From Streptantibioticus parmotrematis (GTDB taxonomy: Bacteria > Actinomycetota > Actinomycetes > Streptomycetales > Streptomycetaceae): a stretch of DNA of 64,000 nucleotides. Under the pieces are notes generated by a model. It saw nothing but the letters and a program-made list of their open reading frames with translations, did no database searches and was not told where the DNA came from. Position numbers and translations under genes: made by a program. Within the stretch, counting starts at the first letter, position 1. Every line of letters begins with the position of its first letter. Positions 53,529 to 63,968 of the stretch are shown piece by piece. The stretch lies in the NCBI RefSeq assembly GCF_019890615.1, contig NZ_JAINVZ010000017.1:1-64000 (forward strand), in the 5' to 3' direction.

Positions 53529-55547
53529 GTGACCGCGAACCCGTTCTTCACCAGGAGCAAGCTTCCCTACGAGTTGCCGCCCTTCCAGGAAATACGCGTC
53601 GAGCACTTCGCTCCGGCGCTGGACAAGGGCATGGCCGAGCAGCTCGCCGAGATCGCCGCGATCACCGGCGACGCGTCGCCACCCACCTACGACAACACCG
53701 TCGTCGCCCTGGAGCGCAGCGGCGAGCTGCTGCGCCGGGTGGAGTGCGTCCTGTACACGATGGTGTCGTCCGACACCTCACCGCGGATCCAGGAGCTGGA
53801 CGCGGAGTACCGGCCGAAGCTCGCCGCCCACCAGGACGCCGTCCACCTGGACCGCGCCCTGTTCGGCAGGATCGACGCGCTGTTCGCCGAGCGCGACGGG
53901 CTGGGCCTCGACGGCGAGGACCTGCGGCTGCTGGAGCGCTACCACCGCGACTTCCTGCGTGCCGGGGCGGGGCTGACGGAGGATCAGCAGCAGCGGCTGC
54001 GCGACCTCAACGGCGAACTCGCCCGCGCCACGGCCGCGTTCCAGCAGAACCTGTTCGCGGACACCAAGGCCGGGGCGCTGGTGCTGGACAGCGCCGACGA
54101 CCTCGCCGGGCTCTCCGACGACGCGATCGCCGCGGCGGCCGAGAACGCCAGGTCGCTGGGGCACGAGGGCGGTTACGTCCTGAGCCTCAAGCTGTTCACC
54201 AACCAGTCCGAGCTGGCCTGGCTGGAGGACCGGTCGGTACGGGAGCGGCTGATGACCGCCTCGCTGAGCCGGGGCCTGGACTCCACCCGTGAACTCGTGT
54301 CCCGCATCGCGACGTTGCGGGCCACCCGTGCCGCGCTGCTGGGCCACCCGAGCCACGCCGCGTACGCGGTGGACGACCTGACGGCCGGCAGCACCAAGGC
54401 GGTCGAGGACCTGTTCGCCCGGCTGGTCCCGCCCGCGGTCGCCAACGCCCGGGCCGAGGCCGACGCGCTGCGCGAGGCAGCCGGCGGTGAACTCGCCTCG
54501 TGGGACTGGTCGTTCGCCGCGGAGAAGGTCCGCAAGGAGCGCTACGACCTCGACATGGCGGCCCTGCGCCCCTACTTCGAGCTGGAACGCGTGGTGCGCG
54601 ACGGCGTGTTCTTCGCCGCCGGGCAGGTGTACGGGATCACCTTCACCGAGCGGCCCGACCTGGTGGGATACCACCCGGACGTGCGGGTCTTCGAGGTCTT
54701 CGAGGAGGACGGCAGCCCGGTCGGGCTGTTCCTCGCCGACTTCTACGCGCGCGGCTCCAAGCGCGGTGGCGCGTGGATGCACTCGCTGGTCGAGCAGTCG
54801 CGGCTGCTGGGCACCCGGCCGGTCGTCGTCAACAACAGCAACATCACCAAGCCGCCGGCCGGTGAGCCCACGCTGCTGACGGTCGCCGAGGTCAAGACGC
54901 TCTTCCACGAGTTCGGTCACGCGCTGCACGGCCTGCTGTCCGACGTGCGCAACGTGTCGTTCTCCGGGCCGAACGTGCCGCGCGACGTGGTCGAGTACCC
55001 CTCGCAGGTCAACGAGATGTGGATGCTGCGGCCCGAGGTGCTCGCCCGCTACGCCCGCCACCACGCCACCGGCGAGCCGCTGCCGGAGGCGGTGGTGGAC
55101 CGGCTGAAGGAGGCGCGCCGCTTCGGCGAGGGCTTCCGCACCGTGGAGTACCTGGGCGCCGCCGTGCTCGACTGGGCCTGGCACTCGCTGGCGGACGGCC
55201 AACAGCCCGGCGACGTGGAGGAGTTCGAGGCGGCCGCGCTGGAGGCCGCGGGGCTGGCGATGCCGGAGATTCCGCCGCGTTACCGCAGCACGTACTTCAG
55301 CCACGTCTTCTCGGGCGACGGCTACAGCGCGGGCTACTACTCCTACATCTGGAGCGAGGTGCTCGACGCCGACACGGTGGAGTGGTTCGAGACCAACGGC
55401 CGTCCGGTGCGCGAGAGTGGTCAGGCGTTCCGCGAGGGCCTGTTGTCGCGGGGCGGCAGCGTGGACCTGATGGAGGCGTTCGAGGCGGTGGTGGGCCGTC
55501 CGCCGCGCATCGAACCGCTGCTGGCCCGACGCGGCCTCACGTCCTGA
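53529..55547 (+). CDS. M3-family oligopeptidase (peptidyl-dipeptidase Dcp-like)
   Basis: A 672-residue zinc peptidase. The active site is VKTLFHEFGHALHGLLS (HExxH) with the downstream third ligand in PSQVNEMW (E of the ExxW segment), and the C-terminal FSHVFSGDGYSAGYYSYIWS carries the substrate-binding Tyr/His loop of thimet oligopeptidase/Dcp enzymes. It degrades short peptides in the cytoplasm. Start is GTG at 53529. A strong hairpin follows after 24 bases. Confidence 0.93.
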   Translation: MTANPFFTRSKLPYELPPFQEIRVEHFAPALDKGMAEQLAEIAAITGDASPPTYDNTVVALERSGELLRRVECVLYTMVSSDTSPRIQELDAEYRPKLAAHQDAVHLDRALFGRIDALFAERDGLGLDGEDLRLLERYHRDFLRAGAGLTEDQQQRLRDLNGELARATAAFQQNLFADTKAGALVLDSADDLAGLSDDAIAAAAENARSLGHEGGYVLSLKLFTNQSELAWLEDRSVRERLMTASLSRGLDSTRELVSRIATLRATRAALLGHPSHAAYAVDDLTAGSTKAVEDLFARLVPPAVANARAEADALREAAGGELASWDWSFAAEKVRKERYDLDMAALRPYFELERVVRDGVFFAAGQVYGITFTERPDLVGYHPDVRVFEVFEEDGSPVGLFLADFYARGSKRGGAWMHSLVEQSRLLGTRPVVVNNSNITKPPAGEPTLLTVAEVKTLFHEFGHALHGLLSDVRNVSFSGPNVPRDVVEYPSQVNEMWMLRPEVLARYARHHATGEPLPEAVVDRLKEARRFGEGFRTVEYLGAAVLDWAWHSLADGQQPGDVEEFEAAALEAAGLAMPEIPPRYRSTYFSHVFSGDGYSAGYYSYIWSEVLDADTVEWFETNGRPVRESGQAFREGLLSRGGSVDLMEAFEAVVGRPPRIEPLLARRGLTS

Positions 55548-55571
55548 CGATCCGTCAGGACATCGACCGCA

Positions 55572-55613
55572 CGGTCCCGTCGGCGGGCCCTCCCCGGGCC
55601 GCCGACGGGACCG
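55572..55613. terminator. Strong hairpin between convergent M3 and hopanoid transcripts
   Basis: Arms 55572-55586 and 55599-55613 pair perfectly, with a further GC-rich inner stem. It lies 24 bases after the oligopeptidase stop and 8 bases beyond the stop of hpnO on the minus strand, so it can end both transcripts. Confidence 0.85.
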
Positions 55614-55620
55614 GCGCGGT

Positions 55621-57027
55621 TCAGCGGTTGCCGACCGCCTGCCTGATCAGGGTGCGGCCGAAATCCCACATCAGGCCGCTGCCCTTGTGGGCGTCGTCCA
55701 TCACGTCGGCGAACGCGTCCACGAACCGGTCGACCTCGCGCTCGCCGATGATCAGTGGCGGGATCAGCTTGATGACCTCCAGGTGGTCGCCGGAGACCTG
55801 CGTGAGGATGCGGTGCCGTTGCAGCAGCGGCACCACGACCATCTGCGCGAACAGCCCCCTGCGGGCCGCCTGGAGCATCGCCCATCCGCTGCGCAGCTTC
55901 AGCGACCGGGGGCGGCCGAACTCGATGCCGATCATCAGGCCCCGGCCGCGCACCTCGTGCAGCATCTCGTAGCGGTCGGTCAGGGCGGCGAGCCGGGTGC
56001 GCAGGAGGTCGCCGGTGACCCGGGCGTTCTCCACGACCCGCTCGTCCTCCATGACGCTCAGCGTCGCCAGGCCCGCCGCCATCGCCTGCGCGTTGGACCC
56101 GAAACTGGCGGAGTGCACCAGCACCCGGTCCATCGAGGAGTAGACCTTCTTGAAGATCCACTCCTTGCCGAGCGTCGCGGACACCGGAACGTAGCCGCCG
56201 GACAGCGCCTTGGAGACGGTCACCAGGTCGGGTTCGACGCCGGTCTCGTGCTGGTACGCGAAGAACTCACCGGTGCGCCCCAGCCCGGTCTGCACCTCGT
56301 CGCAGATGAGCAGGGCCTTGTGCCGGTGCAGCAGGTCCTGCGCGGCGGCCAGGTAGCCGGGCGGGGCGATGTGCACGCCGTGGCCCTGGATGGGCTCGAC
56401 GATGAGCGCGGCGACGTCCCCCTTGCCCAACTCCCGTTCCAGCGCGCCCAGATCGCCCATCGGGATCGCGGTGTCGGGCAGCAGGGGCGCGAAGCCGTCC
56501 TGGAAGCCGGGTTCGCCGTTGACCGACAGCGAACCGGTGGTCAGCCCGTGGAAGGAGTGCGTGCAGTACAGCACGCGCGGGCGTCCGGTGGCGTAACGGG
56601 CGAACTTCAGCGCGGTCTCGACCGCCTCGGTGCCGCTGTTGCCGAAGAACACCCGGTCCAGGTGCGGGGTGTGGGACAGCAGCTTCTCGGCGAGCAGGCC
56701 GGGCAGCGGCGGGCAGTCGAACCGGGTGAGGTCCGCGAGCCCGGCGTCCAGCACGTCGTGCAGCGCCTTGCGGACCACGGGGTGGTGGCGGCCCAGGCCC
56801 ATCACGCCGAACCCGGCCAGCATGTCGAGGTAGTCGTCGCCGTCCGCGTCCCAGAAGTACGCGCCCTCGGCCCGCTCGTAGACCTTGTCGAAGCCGATGG
56901 TGTGCAGCATGCGCGGCAGTTGGTGGTTGAGGTGCCTGGCGTGCAGTTCGTAGCGCTCGGCGCCCCGTTCGGCCAGCAGCCTCGCGAGGTCGAATCCCTT
57001 CGCCTCGGGCCCGGCTTCATCGGCCAT
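55621..57027 (-). CDS. hpnO: Class III aminotransferase of the hopanoid operon (HpnO)
   Basis: A 468-residue PLP enzyme. The cofactor Lys is in [20 protein letters not shown], the phosphate loop in [20 protein letters not shown], and [17 protein letters not shown] is conserved. In hopanoid clusters this enzyme converts the ribosyl/aldehyde side chain of bacteriohopane to aminobacteriohopanetriol. As the last gene of the operon it starts 11 bases inside the end of dxs, so its expression is coupled to that gene. Related aminotransferases act on ornithine or acetylornithine; the operon context supports the hopanoid role. Confidence 0.88.
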   Translation of the reverse strand: MADEAGPEAKGFDLARLLAERGAERYELHARHLNHQLPRMLHTIGFDKVYERAEGAYFWDADGDDYLDMLAGFGVMGLGRHHPVVRKALHDVLDAGLADLTRFDCPPLPGLLAEKLLSHTPHLDRVFFGNSGTEAVETALKFARYATGRPRVLYCTHSFHGLTTGSLSVNGEPGFQDGFAPLLPDTAIPMGDLGALERELGKGDVAALIVEPIQGHGVHIAPPGYLAAAQDLLHRHKALLICDEVQTGLGRTGEFFAYQHETGVEPDLVTVSKALSGGYVPVSATLGKEWIFKKVYSSMDRVLVHSASFGSNAQAMAAGLATLSVMEDERVVENARVTGDLLRTRLAALTDRYEMLHEVRGRGLMIGIEFGRPRSLKLRSGWAMLQAARRGLFAQMVVVPLLQRHRILTQVSGDHLEVIKLIPPLIIGEREVDRFVDAFADVMDDAHKGSGLMWDFGRTLIRQAVGNR

Positions 57028-58987
57028 CGGCTTCCTCCTTCTCTATGACGGTGGCGGTGGCCGGGCTGCCGGTCACGGTCGGGGTGGGGGTGCCGGTCGC
57101 GTTCGGGGTCGCGGGGGCGGTCACGCGGGCCAGGGTGGCACCGACGCGGCTCGCGATCTCGGCCGGGGTGAGCCCGAGGTCGGCCAGCACCTCGCTGCGT
57201 TTGGCGTGCGCCAGGAACTGCGGAGGAATACCGAAGTCCCTGACGGGAACGTCGACTTCGGCGTCGCGCAGGGCCTGCGAGACCGCGGAGCCGACGCCGC
57301 CGACCCGGCCGTTGTCCTCCACCACGGCGACCAGGTCGTGCCGCGCGGCGAGCCCCGGCAGCGCCTCGTCCACCGGCTTGACCCAGCGCGGGTCGACGAC
57401 GGTGACGCCGATGCCACGGTCGCGCAGCAGGGCGGCGGCGGACAGGCAGGTGGACGCCAGCGCGCCCACCGAGACCAGCAGCACGTCCTCGCGCTCCCCG
57501 CGGTGCAGCACGTCCATGCCGCCGACCCGGTCGATCGCGGGCAGCGGCTCGCCCACGGTCTCCTTGGGGAAGCGCAGGACGGTGGGGGCGTCGTCCACCG
57601 TGACGGCCTCACGCAGTTGGGCGCACAACTGGTCGGCGTCGCGCGGCGCGGCGATCCGCAGGCCGGGCACGACCTGGAGGATCGACATGTCCCACATGCC
57701 GTTGTGGCTGGCGCCGTCGGTACCGGTCACCCCGGCGCGGTCGAGGACGAACGTCACGCCGCAGCGGTGCAGCGCGACGTCCATCAGCACCTGGTCGAAG
57801 GCGCGGTTGAGGAAGGTGGCGTAGACGGCGACGACGGGGTGCAGGCCGCCGGTGGCCAGGCCCGCCGCGGAGACGGCGGCGTGCTGCTCGGCGATGCCGA
57901 CGTCGTGGACGCGGTCGGGGAACTCCTCGGCGAACCCGGCCAGTCCCACCGGCTGGAGCATGGCCGCCGTGATGGCCACGACGTCCTCGCGCTCCCGGCC
58001 GAGTTCGACCATGGCGTCGCCGAACACCGACGTCCACGAGCGCCCTGCCGAAGGGGTGAGCGGGGTGCAGGTCAACGGGTCCATGGCGCCCACCGAGTGG
58101 AAGCGGTCCGCTTCGTCCTGCTCGGCGGCGGCGTACCCGCGGCCCTTCTCGGTCAGGCAGTGTATGAGGACGGGACCGTGGAACCGCTTGGCGCGGCGCA
58201 GGGCGGACTCCACCGCCCCGATGTCGTGGCCGTCGATCGGGCCGACGTACTTCAGGCCCAGGTCCTCGAACATGCCCTGCGGGGCGAAGGCGTCCTTGAA
58301 GCCCTTCTTGGCCCCGTGCAGCGACTCGTACAGCGGGCGGCCGACGACCGGGGTGTGCTGGAGCACCTGCTTGCCCCAGGACAGCACGCGTTCGTACTCG
58401 TTGGTGGTGCGCAGCGTGGCCAGGTGGTTGGCGAGGCCGCCGATGGTGGGGGCGTAGGAGCGCTCGTTGTCGTTGACCACGATGATCAGTGGACGGTCGC
58501 GGGCCGCGGCGATGTTGTTGAGCGCTTCCCAGGCCATGCCGCCGGTCAGTGCGCCGTCGCCGATGACCGCGACGACGTGGTGGCGGCTGCCGAGCACCTG
58601 GTTGGCCTTGGCCAGGCCGTCGGCCCAGCCCAGCACGGTGGAGGCGTGACTGTTCTCGATGACGTCGTGCTCGGACTCGGCCCGCGAGGGGTAGCCGGAC
58701 AGGCCGCCCTTGGCGCGCAGCTTGGAGAAGTCCTGACGACCCGTCAGGAGCTTGTGGACGTAGGACTGGTGACCGGTGTCGAAGAGGACCTTGTCCCGGG
58801 GGGACTCGAAGACGCGGTGCAGTGCGATGGTCAGCTCGACCACGCCGAGGTTCGGGCCGAGGTGGCCTCCGGTCCGCGCGACCGCGTCGATCAGGAACGT
58901 CCGGATCTCACCTGCGAGTTCGTCCAGTCGTCCGGCGTCGAGCGCCTTGAGGTCCTGCGGGCCTCGGATGCTCTCCAACAACGACAT
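57017..58987 (-). CDS. dxs: 1-deoxy-D-xylulose-5-phosphate synthase
   Basis: A 656-residue enzyme: ThDP-binding [20 protein letters not shown], the N-terminal [12 protein letters not shown] and the pyrimidine-domain [17 protein letters not shown] with the catalytic Glu. It condenses pyruvate and glyceraldehyde 3-phosphate, the first step of the MEP isoprenoid pathway, and here feeds hopanoid synthesis. The C-terminus has an extra tail of about 30 residues, Thr/Pro/Ala-rich from short repeats ([20 protein letters not shown]), beyond the usual family end. ATG at 58987 has GAAAGGAGG upstream. Confidence 0.96.
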   Translation of the reverse strand: MSLLESIRGPQDLKALDAGRLDELAGEIRTFLIDAVARTGGHLGPNLGVVELTIALHRVFESPRDKVLFDTGHQSYVHKLLTGRQDFSKLRAKGGLSGYPSRAESEHDVIENSHASTVLGWADGLAKANQVLGSRHHVVAVIGDGALTGGMAWEALNNIAAARDRPLIIVVNDNERSYAPTIGGLANHLATLRTTNEYERVLSWGKQVLQHTPVVGRPLYESLHGAKKGFKDAFAPQGMFEDLGLKYVGPIDGHDIGAVESALRRAKRFHGPVLIHCLTEKGRGYAAAEQDEADRFHSVGAMDPLTCTPLTPSAGRSWTSVFGDAMVELGREREDVVAITAAMLQPVGLAGFAEEFPDRVHDVGIAEQHAAVSAAGLATGGLHPVVAVYATFLNRAFDQVLMDVALHRCGVTFVLDRAGVTGTDGASHNGMWDMSILQVVPGLRIAAPRDADQLCAQLREAVTVDDAPTVLRFPKETVGEPLPAIDRVGGMDVLHRGEREDVLLVSVGALASTCLSAAALLRDRGIGVTVVDPRWVKPVDEALPGLAARHDLVAVVEDNGRVGGVGSAVSQALRDAEVDVPVRDFGIPPQFLAHAKRSEVLADLGLTPAEIASRVGATLARVTAPATPNATGTPTPTVTGSPATATVIEKEEADGR

Positions 58988-59072
58988 GGTGGGGCCTCCT
59001 TTCGCTGGTTCTCCCCAACCGGGCGTGCGCCGCCGCTCGGGCCACGGCCCCGGCGGCGGCTCGGACGACGGC

Positions 59073-60245
59073 TCAGGCCACGGTGACCGTGGGGCCGGTG
59101 CCGTCCGCCTCCTGCGGGTCCACCCCCATCCGTTCGGCGATCTTGAGGGCTTCCTCGATCAGGGTCTCCACGATCTTCGACTCCGGCACGGTCTTGATGA
59201 CCTCACCCTTCACGAAGATCTGCCCCTTGCCATTGCCCGACGCCACACCGAGATCCGCCTCACGCGCCTCACCCGGCCCGTTCACCACACACCCCATCAC
59301 CGCCACCCGCAACGGCACCGTCATCCCCTCAAGACCCGCCGTCACCTCATCCGCCAGCTTGTACACATCCACCTGCGCACGACCACACGACGGACACGAC
59401 ACGATCTCCAGCCGCCGCTCCCGCAACCCCAACGACTCAAGAATCTGGATCCCCACCTTCACCTCCTCCGCGGGAGGCGCCGACAACGACACCCGAATCG
59501 TGTCCCCGATCCCCTCCGACAACAACGCACCGAACGCCACCGCCGACTTCACCGTCCCCTGAAAAGCCGGACCCGCCTCCGTCACCCCCAAATGCAACGG
59601 GTAATCACACTTCTCCGCCAGCAGACGGTAAGCATTCACCATCACCACCGGATCGTTGTGCTTCACCGAGATCTTGATGTCCCGGAAACCGTGCTCCTCG
59701 AACAACGAGCACTCCCACAACGCCGACTCCACCAACGCCTCCGGAGTCGCCCGCCCATACTTCTCCAGCAACCGCTTGTCCAACGACCCCGCGTTCACCC
59801 CGATCCGAATCGGCGTCCCCGCATCCGAGGCCGCCTTCGCGATCTCCCGCACCTTGTCGTCGAACTGCCGGATGTTCCCCGGATTCACCCGCACCGCCGC
59901 ACACCCCGCGTCGATCGCCGCGAACACGTACTTCGGCTGGAAATGAATGTCCGCGATCACCGGAATCTGCGACTTCCGCGCGATCACCGGCAACGCATCC
60001 GCGTCGTCCTGCGACGGACACGCCACCCGCACGATCTGACACCCCGACGCCGTCAACTCAGCGATCTGCTGCAACGTCGCACCCACGTCCGCCGTCACCG
60101 TCGTCGTCATCGACTGCACCGACACCGGAGCATCCCCACCCACCGCCACCGACCCCACCTGGATCTTCCGGCTCCTACGACGCTCAGCGAGCTTCAACGG
60201 AACGGACGGCATGCCGAGGGCGACGGGTTCGTTGGTGGTGGTCAT
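59073..60245 (-). CDS. ispG: 4-hydroxy-3-methylbut-2-enyl-diphosphate synthase (flavodoxin)
   Basis: A 390-residue IspG/GcpE. The iron-sulfur ligands are CPSCGR (two Cys) and the Cys in [16 protein letters not shown], and the barrel start [20 protein letters not shown] is typical. It reduces MEcPP to HMBPP. About 59240 to 60190 uses codons ending in G or T far more than its neighbours (the plus strand reads as an A/C-rich run), while both ends look like the surrounding genes. This suggests a replaced internal segment or a gene copied from a paralogue. It begins 5 bases after the hpnH stop. Confidence 0.96.
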   Translation of the reverse strand: MTTTNEPVALGMPSVPLKLAERRRSRKIQVGSVAVGGDAPVSVQSMTTTVTADVGATLQQIAELTASGCQIVRVACPSQDDADALPVIARKSQIPVIADIHFQPKYVFAAIDAGCAAVRVNPGNIRQFDDKVREIAKAASDAGTPIRIGVNAGSLDKRLLEKYGRATPEALVESALWECSLFEEHGFRDIKISVKHNDPVVMVNAYRLLAEKCDYPLHLGVTEAGPAFQGTVKSAVAFGALLSEGIGDTIRVSLSAPPAEEVKVGIQILESLGLRERRLEIVSCPSCGRAQVDVYKLADEVTAGLEGMTVPLRVAVMGCVVNGPGEAREADLGVASGNGKGQIFVKGEVIKTVPESKIVETLIEEALKIAERMGVDPQEADGTGPTVTVA

Positions 60246-60250
60246 GGCGA

Positions 60251-61276
60251 TCAGCCTCGATTCCCGGCCACGGTCTCCCGGGCCGCGCGCAGCGACTCCT
60301 TGAGCGAACCCATGGTGGCGAGCACGGCGGTGGGCTCGTAGCCGCAGTGCGCCATGCAGTTGGCGCACCGCGGGTCCTTGCCGCGCCCGTACTTGTCCCA
60401 GTCGGTCTCGTCCACGAGTTGCCGGTACGTGGGGACGTAACCGTCGCTCATCAGGTAGCAGGGCCGCTGCCAGCCGAAGAGCGAGTAGTTCGGGATGGCC
60501 CAGGCGGTGCAGGGGAAGTCCGCCTTGCCTTCCAGGAAGTCCAGGAAGAGCGGGCTGTGGTTCAGCCGCCACTTCTTGCGGTTCCCGTTGCCGAACGCCT
60601 TCCGGAACAGCTCGCGGGTCTGCTCGACGCCGAGGAAGTGCTCCTGGTCGGGCGCCTTCTCGTAGGCGTAGGCGGGCGAGATCATCATCTCGTCGACCTG
60701 GAGGTCGTCGTTGAGGAAGTTCAGCACCTCGATGATGGTCTGCGGGGTGTCGGTGTTGAAGAAGGTCGAGTTGGTGGTGACCCGGAAGCCGCGTGCCTTG
60801 GCCTCCTTGATCGCCGCGACCGCCTCGTCGAAGACGCCTTCCTTGGCGACCGACTCGTCGTGCCGCTCCCGCAGCCCGTCGATGTGGACGGCGAAGGCGA
60901 AGTAGCGGGAGGGGGTGAACTTCTCCAGCTTCTTGCGGAGCAACATCGCGTTGGTGCACAGGAAGACGTACTTCTTGCGGGCGACCAGCTGCCGCACGAT
61001 CTCGTCGATCTGCGGGTGCATCAGCGGCTCGCCGCCCGCGATGGAGACCATGGGCGCGCCGGACTCCACCACGGCACCCACCGCCTGCGCCACGGGCATG
61101 CGCTGCTTGAGCACTCCGGCGGGATGCTGGATCTTGCCGCAGCCCTCGCACTTGAGGTTGCACGCAAAGAGCGGTTCAAGTTCCACGATCAACGGGAACC
61201 TCTCGCGCCTGCGGAGCATTTTCTGTTCAAAGAGGTACGTCCCGACCCGGACGGACTGTCGGAGCGGCATGGCCAT
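60251..61276 (-). CDS. hpnH: Adenosyl-hopane transferase HpnH (radical SAM)
   Basis: A 341-residue radical SAM enzyme. The cluster-binding motif is [11 protein letters not shown] (CxxxCxxC) at about residue 38-46, then [14 protein letters not shown] for SAM, and a C-terminal SPASM-like Cys set ([16 protein letters not shown]). HpnH joins the 5'-deoxyadenosyl radical to diploptene to give adenosylhopane. ATG at 61276 is chosen over a GTG at 61285 because TGGAGGTG lies about nine bases before the ATG but would overlap the GTG. It follows hpnG after 5 bases. Confidence 0.96.
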   Translation of the reverse strand: MAMPLRQSVRVGTYLFEQKMLRRRERFPLIVELEPLFACNLKCEGCGKIQHPAGVLKQRMPVAQAVGAVVESGAPMVSIAGGEPLMHPQIDEIVRQLVARKKYVFLCTNAMLLRKKLEKFTPSRYFAFAVHIDGLRERHDESVAKEGVFDEAVAAIKEAKARGFRVTTNSTFFNTDTPQTIIEVLNFLNDDLQVDEMMISPAYAYEKAPDQEHFLGVEQTRELFRKAFGNGNRKKWRLNHSPLFLDFLEGKADFPCTAWAIPNYSLFGWQRPCYLMSDGYVPTYRQLVDETDWDKYGRGKDPRCANCMAHCGYEPTAVLATMGSLKESLRAARETVAGNRG

Positions 61277-61281
61277 CTGGC

Positions 61282-61950
61282 TCACCTCCAGGGGAGAGCG
61301 TGGTTACGGTGCCAATCAAGGAAGGCGGGGAAGACTGACCTCAGCACGCGGAACGCGGTGATTCCGGTGCGGAGCGTCGCGACACGCAGGAGTTCGTACT
61401 CAGGGGTGTCCACCACGACACGGACGGCGGCCACCGGACGCGGCGCGTCGGCGAGCGCGGCGCGGCGGACGGCGGCGGACTCCATGTCGACGGCGAGCGC
61501 CCCGCGGGCCCGCAGCCGCAGCCGTTCCGCGCCGCGGACGACGTGGTCGGACTCGGCGACGCGCCCGGTGTGGACGCGGGCACGGCCGTGGGCGTGCCGG
61601 GTGAGGGCGTCGGCGAGCGGCCCGGCGGACTCGGACCGCTCGTCGACGACAATGTCACCCGGCAGCAGGCCGGGCGCCACTCCGGCGCAGAAGCCGGTGG
61701 CGAGCACGGCGGCGCCGCGCAGCGCGGGATCACCGCGCAGCGCGTCGGCGACGGCGTGCTCGGCGGCGCGCGGCCCCATGCCGGTCCGCAGCAGCGTCAC
61801 CGCCGCTGCCGGGGAGCCGGCCGCGCCGCCGCGCAGGGCCGTCTTCTCGACGGCCAGGGCGCAGACGACGAGCAGGGGTTCGCGCGGCGGCGCGGACGGT
61901 GGGACCGGATCGGCACGGGAGCGGGAGGAGGAGCGTGAGGGACGGGGCAT
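61282..61950 (-). CDS. hpnG: Adenosylhopane nucleosidase/phosphorylase HpnG
   Basis: A 222-residue nucleoside phosphorylase-fold protein. The family start LLVVCALAVEKTALRGG and the catalytic region RARGALAVDMESAAVRRAAL (the DMES motif binds the ribose) are present. HpnG removes adenine from adenosylhopane to give ribosylhopane or its phosphate. The ATG at 61950 overlaps the shc stop (ATGA). A short Ser/Arg-rich leader precedes the domain. Confidence 0.92.
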   Translation of the reverse strand: MPRPSRSSSRSRADPVPPSAPPREPLLVVCALAVEKTALRGGAAGSPAAAVTLLRTGMGPRAAEHAVADALRGDPALRGAAVLATGFCAGVAPGLLPGDIVVDERSESAGPLADALTRHAHGRARVHTGRVAESDHVVRGAERLRLRARGALAVDMESAAVRRAALADAPRPVAAVRVVVDTPEYELLRVATLRTGITAFRVLRSVFPAFLDWHRNHALPWR

Positions 61951-63968
61951 CAGGCGGCCTCCCCCAGCGGGGCGGCCAGCAGGGCGGGTTCGCCGTGCAG
62001 GTAGCGGCCGAGCGCGGTGACGGGGAAGACCATCCGGTACAGGTGGTAGTTGATGGAGAAGTCCCAGGGGAAGCCGGTGCCGGTGAAGTACGGCTCGTCC
62101 CAGGACCCGTCCTCGTTCTGCGTGTCGGCGAGCCAGCGGACGCCGCGCTCCACCGCCTTGCCGTCCCGCTCCCCCGCCGACAGCAGCGCCATCAGCGCCC
62201 AGGCGGTCTGCGAGGCGGTCGAGGTGCCGCGTCCCGCCCATTCCTGGTCGGGGTAGGAGCGCAGGTCCTCGCCCCAGCCGCCGTCCGCGTTCTGCACGCT
62301 CTCCAGCCAGGCCACGGCGCGGCGGATCGCGGGGTGTTCTACCGGCAGGCCGACCCCGATCAGGGCGGGCACCACCGAGCCGGTGCCGTAGACGTAGTTG
62401 ACGCCCCAGCGCCCGAACCACGAGCCGTCCCGCTCCTGTTCGGCCAGCAACCAGTCGACGCCGCGCCGGGTGCGCGGGTCGTCGCGCAGGCCGACGGCGG
62501 CGAGCATCTCCACGACGTGCGCGGTGACGTCGGCCGACGGCGGGTCGATGACCTCGCCGAAGTCGCAGAACGGCAGGCGGTTGGGGAACCGGCTGGTGTT
62601 GTCGACGTCGAAGGCGCCCCACGCGCCGTTCTTGGACTGCATGCCGAGGTTCCACAGCACGCCGCGTTCGATGGCGGAGGCCAGCCGGGCCCGGTCGGGG
62701 TGCTCGACGCGCTTGAGGGCGAGCACGACCTCGGCGGTGTCGTCGATGTCCGGGTAGTTGTCGTTGTCGAACTCGAAAGCCCAGCCGCCGGGTGTCAGTT
62801 CGGGCCTGCGCACCGACCAGTCGCCGCGCTTGCCGATCTGCTCCTGGAGCATCCAGTCGGCCGCCTTGACCAGCGCCGGGTGGTCGGCGGGCAGGCCCGC
62901 GTCGGCGAGGGCGATGGTGGCCAGACAGGTGTCCCAGACCGGGGACTGGCAGGCCTCGACCATGCGGCTGCCGTCCTCGTGCCAGACGGCGAACCGGTCG
63001 AGGGAGGCGAGGCCGGCCCGCATCACCGGGTGGTCCAGGTCGTAGCCGAGCAGCCGCAGGGCGATGATGGAGTAGACGGCCGGTGGCTGGATGCCGCCCC
63101 AGCAGCCGTCGTTCTCCTGCCGTTCGATGATCCAGCGGGCGGCGACGCCCAGCGCGGTGCGGCGCAGCGGTCTGATGCTCACCTTGCGGTAGGCGTGCAG
63201 GGCTTTGTCGAGGCGCTGGAAGACGCCTTCCCAGCTGTGCAGCGGGGCGGCGGGGCGCGGCGGGTTGGGCACCGCGGGGTCGGTGTGCAGCTCGTCGATG
63301 GGGAACGGCGAGGGCCGCACCGGCCGGTGTGCCCCGACGACGGTGAGGGGCACGATGGTCTGCCGGGCCCACTGGCCGAAGGAGTAGAGGTTCAGCGGGA
63401 ACCACTTCGGCAGGTAGATGATCTCCGGCGGCAGTTCCGGCAGGTCCTCCCACTTCCACCAGCCGAACAGGGCCAGCCAGATGCGGGTGAAGACCCGGGT
63501 GGCGGCCACGCCGCCGTGGGCGCGCACCCAGGCCGCGGCGGTGGCCATGTGGGCGTCGGTGGGCTCGTCACCGGCGAGGCGCAGCGCCACGTAGGCCTCG
63601 ACGGTGGTGGAGATCTCGCCGGGGCCGCCGTGGAAGGTGGCCCAGGTGCCGTCCTCGCGCTGCTGGGACCGGATCCAGCGGGCGGCGGCCTCCAGGACCC
63701 GGGGCTCCTGGATACCGAGGAACTGACGGAGCAGCAGGTCCTCGGCGTCCATGGTGACGTTGGTCTCCAGGATGCCCTTCCACCAGCCGTCCGGATGCTG
63801 GGCGGCGAGCAGGTGGGCGGTGGCGCGCTCCGCGGTGCGGGCGGCGACCCGCTCCACGGGGTCGAGCGGTCCGGCGGCCGCCGGGCCGGCGGCCCGGTCG
63901 GTCCGTTCACTGGCCGAGGTGGCACGAGGTGGAAGTGGTCCCGCGCTTCCGTCGGTCGTCGCTGTCAT
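61950..63968 (-). CDS. shc: Squalene-hopene cyclase
   Basis: A 672-residue class II triterpene cyclase. The catalytic acid motif is NYPDIDDTAEVVLAL (DxDD), and several QW repeats are visible (QNADGGWG, QNEDGSWDEPY, QREDGTWATF, QENDGCWGG). It folds squalene into hopene at the membrane, the first committed step. The N-terminal 30 residues are low complexity. This is the first complete gene of the operon in the window; squalene synthesis genes (hpnC, D, E) should lie to the right. The start is ATG at 63968, close to the window edge. Confidence 0.96.
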   Translation of the reverse strand: MTATTDGSAGPLPPRATSASERTDRAAGPAAAGPLDPVERVAARTAERATAHLLAAQHPDGWWKGILETNVTMDAEDLLLRQFLGIQEPRVLEAAARWIRSQQREDGTWATFHGGPGEISTTVEAYVALRLAGDEPTDAHMATAAAWVRAHGGVAATRVFTRIWLALFGWWKWEDLPELPPEIIYLPKWFPLNLYSFGQWARQTIVPLTVVGAHRPVRPSPFPIDELHTDPAVPNPPRPAAPLHSWEGVFQRLDKALHAYRKVSIRPLRRTALGVAARWIIERQENDGCWGGIQPPAVYSIIALRLLGYDLDHPVMRAGLASLDRFAVWHEDGSRMVEACQSPVWDTCLATIALADAGLPADHPALVKAADWMLQEQIGKRGDWSVRRPELTPGGWAFEFDNDNYPDIDDTAEVVLALKRVEHPDRARLASAIERGVLWNLGMQSKNGAWGAFDVDNTSRFPNRLPFCDFGEVIDPPSADVTAHVVEMLAAVGLRDDPRTRRGVDWLLAEQERDGSWFGRWGVNYVYGTGSVVPALIGVGLPVEHPAIRRAVAWLESVQNADGGWGEDLRSYPDQEWAGRGTSTASQTAWALMALLSAGERDGKAVERGVRWLADTQNEDGSWDEPYFTGTGFPWDFSINYHLYRMVFPVTALGRYLHGEPALLAAPLGEAA

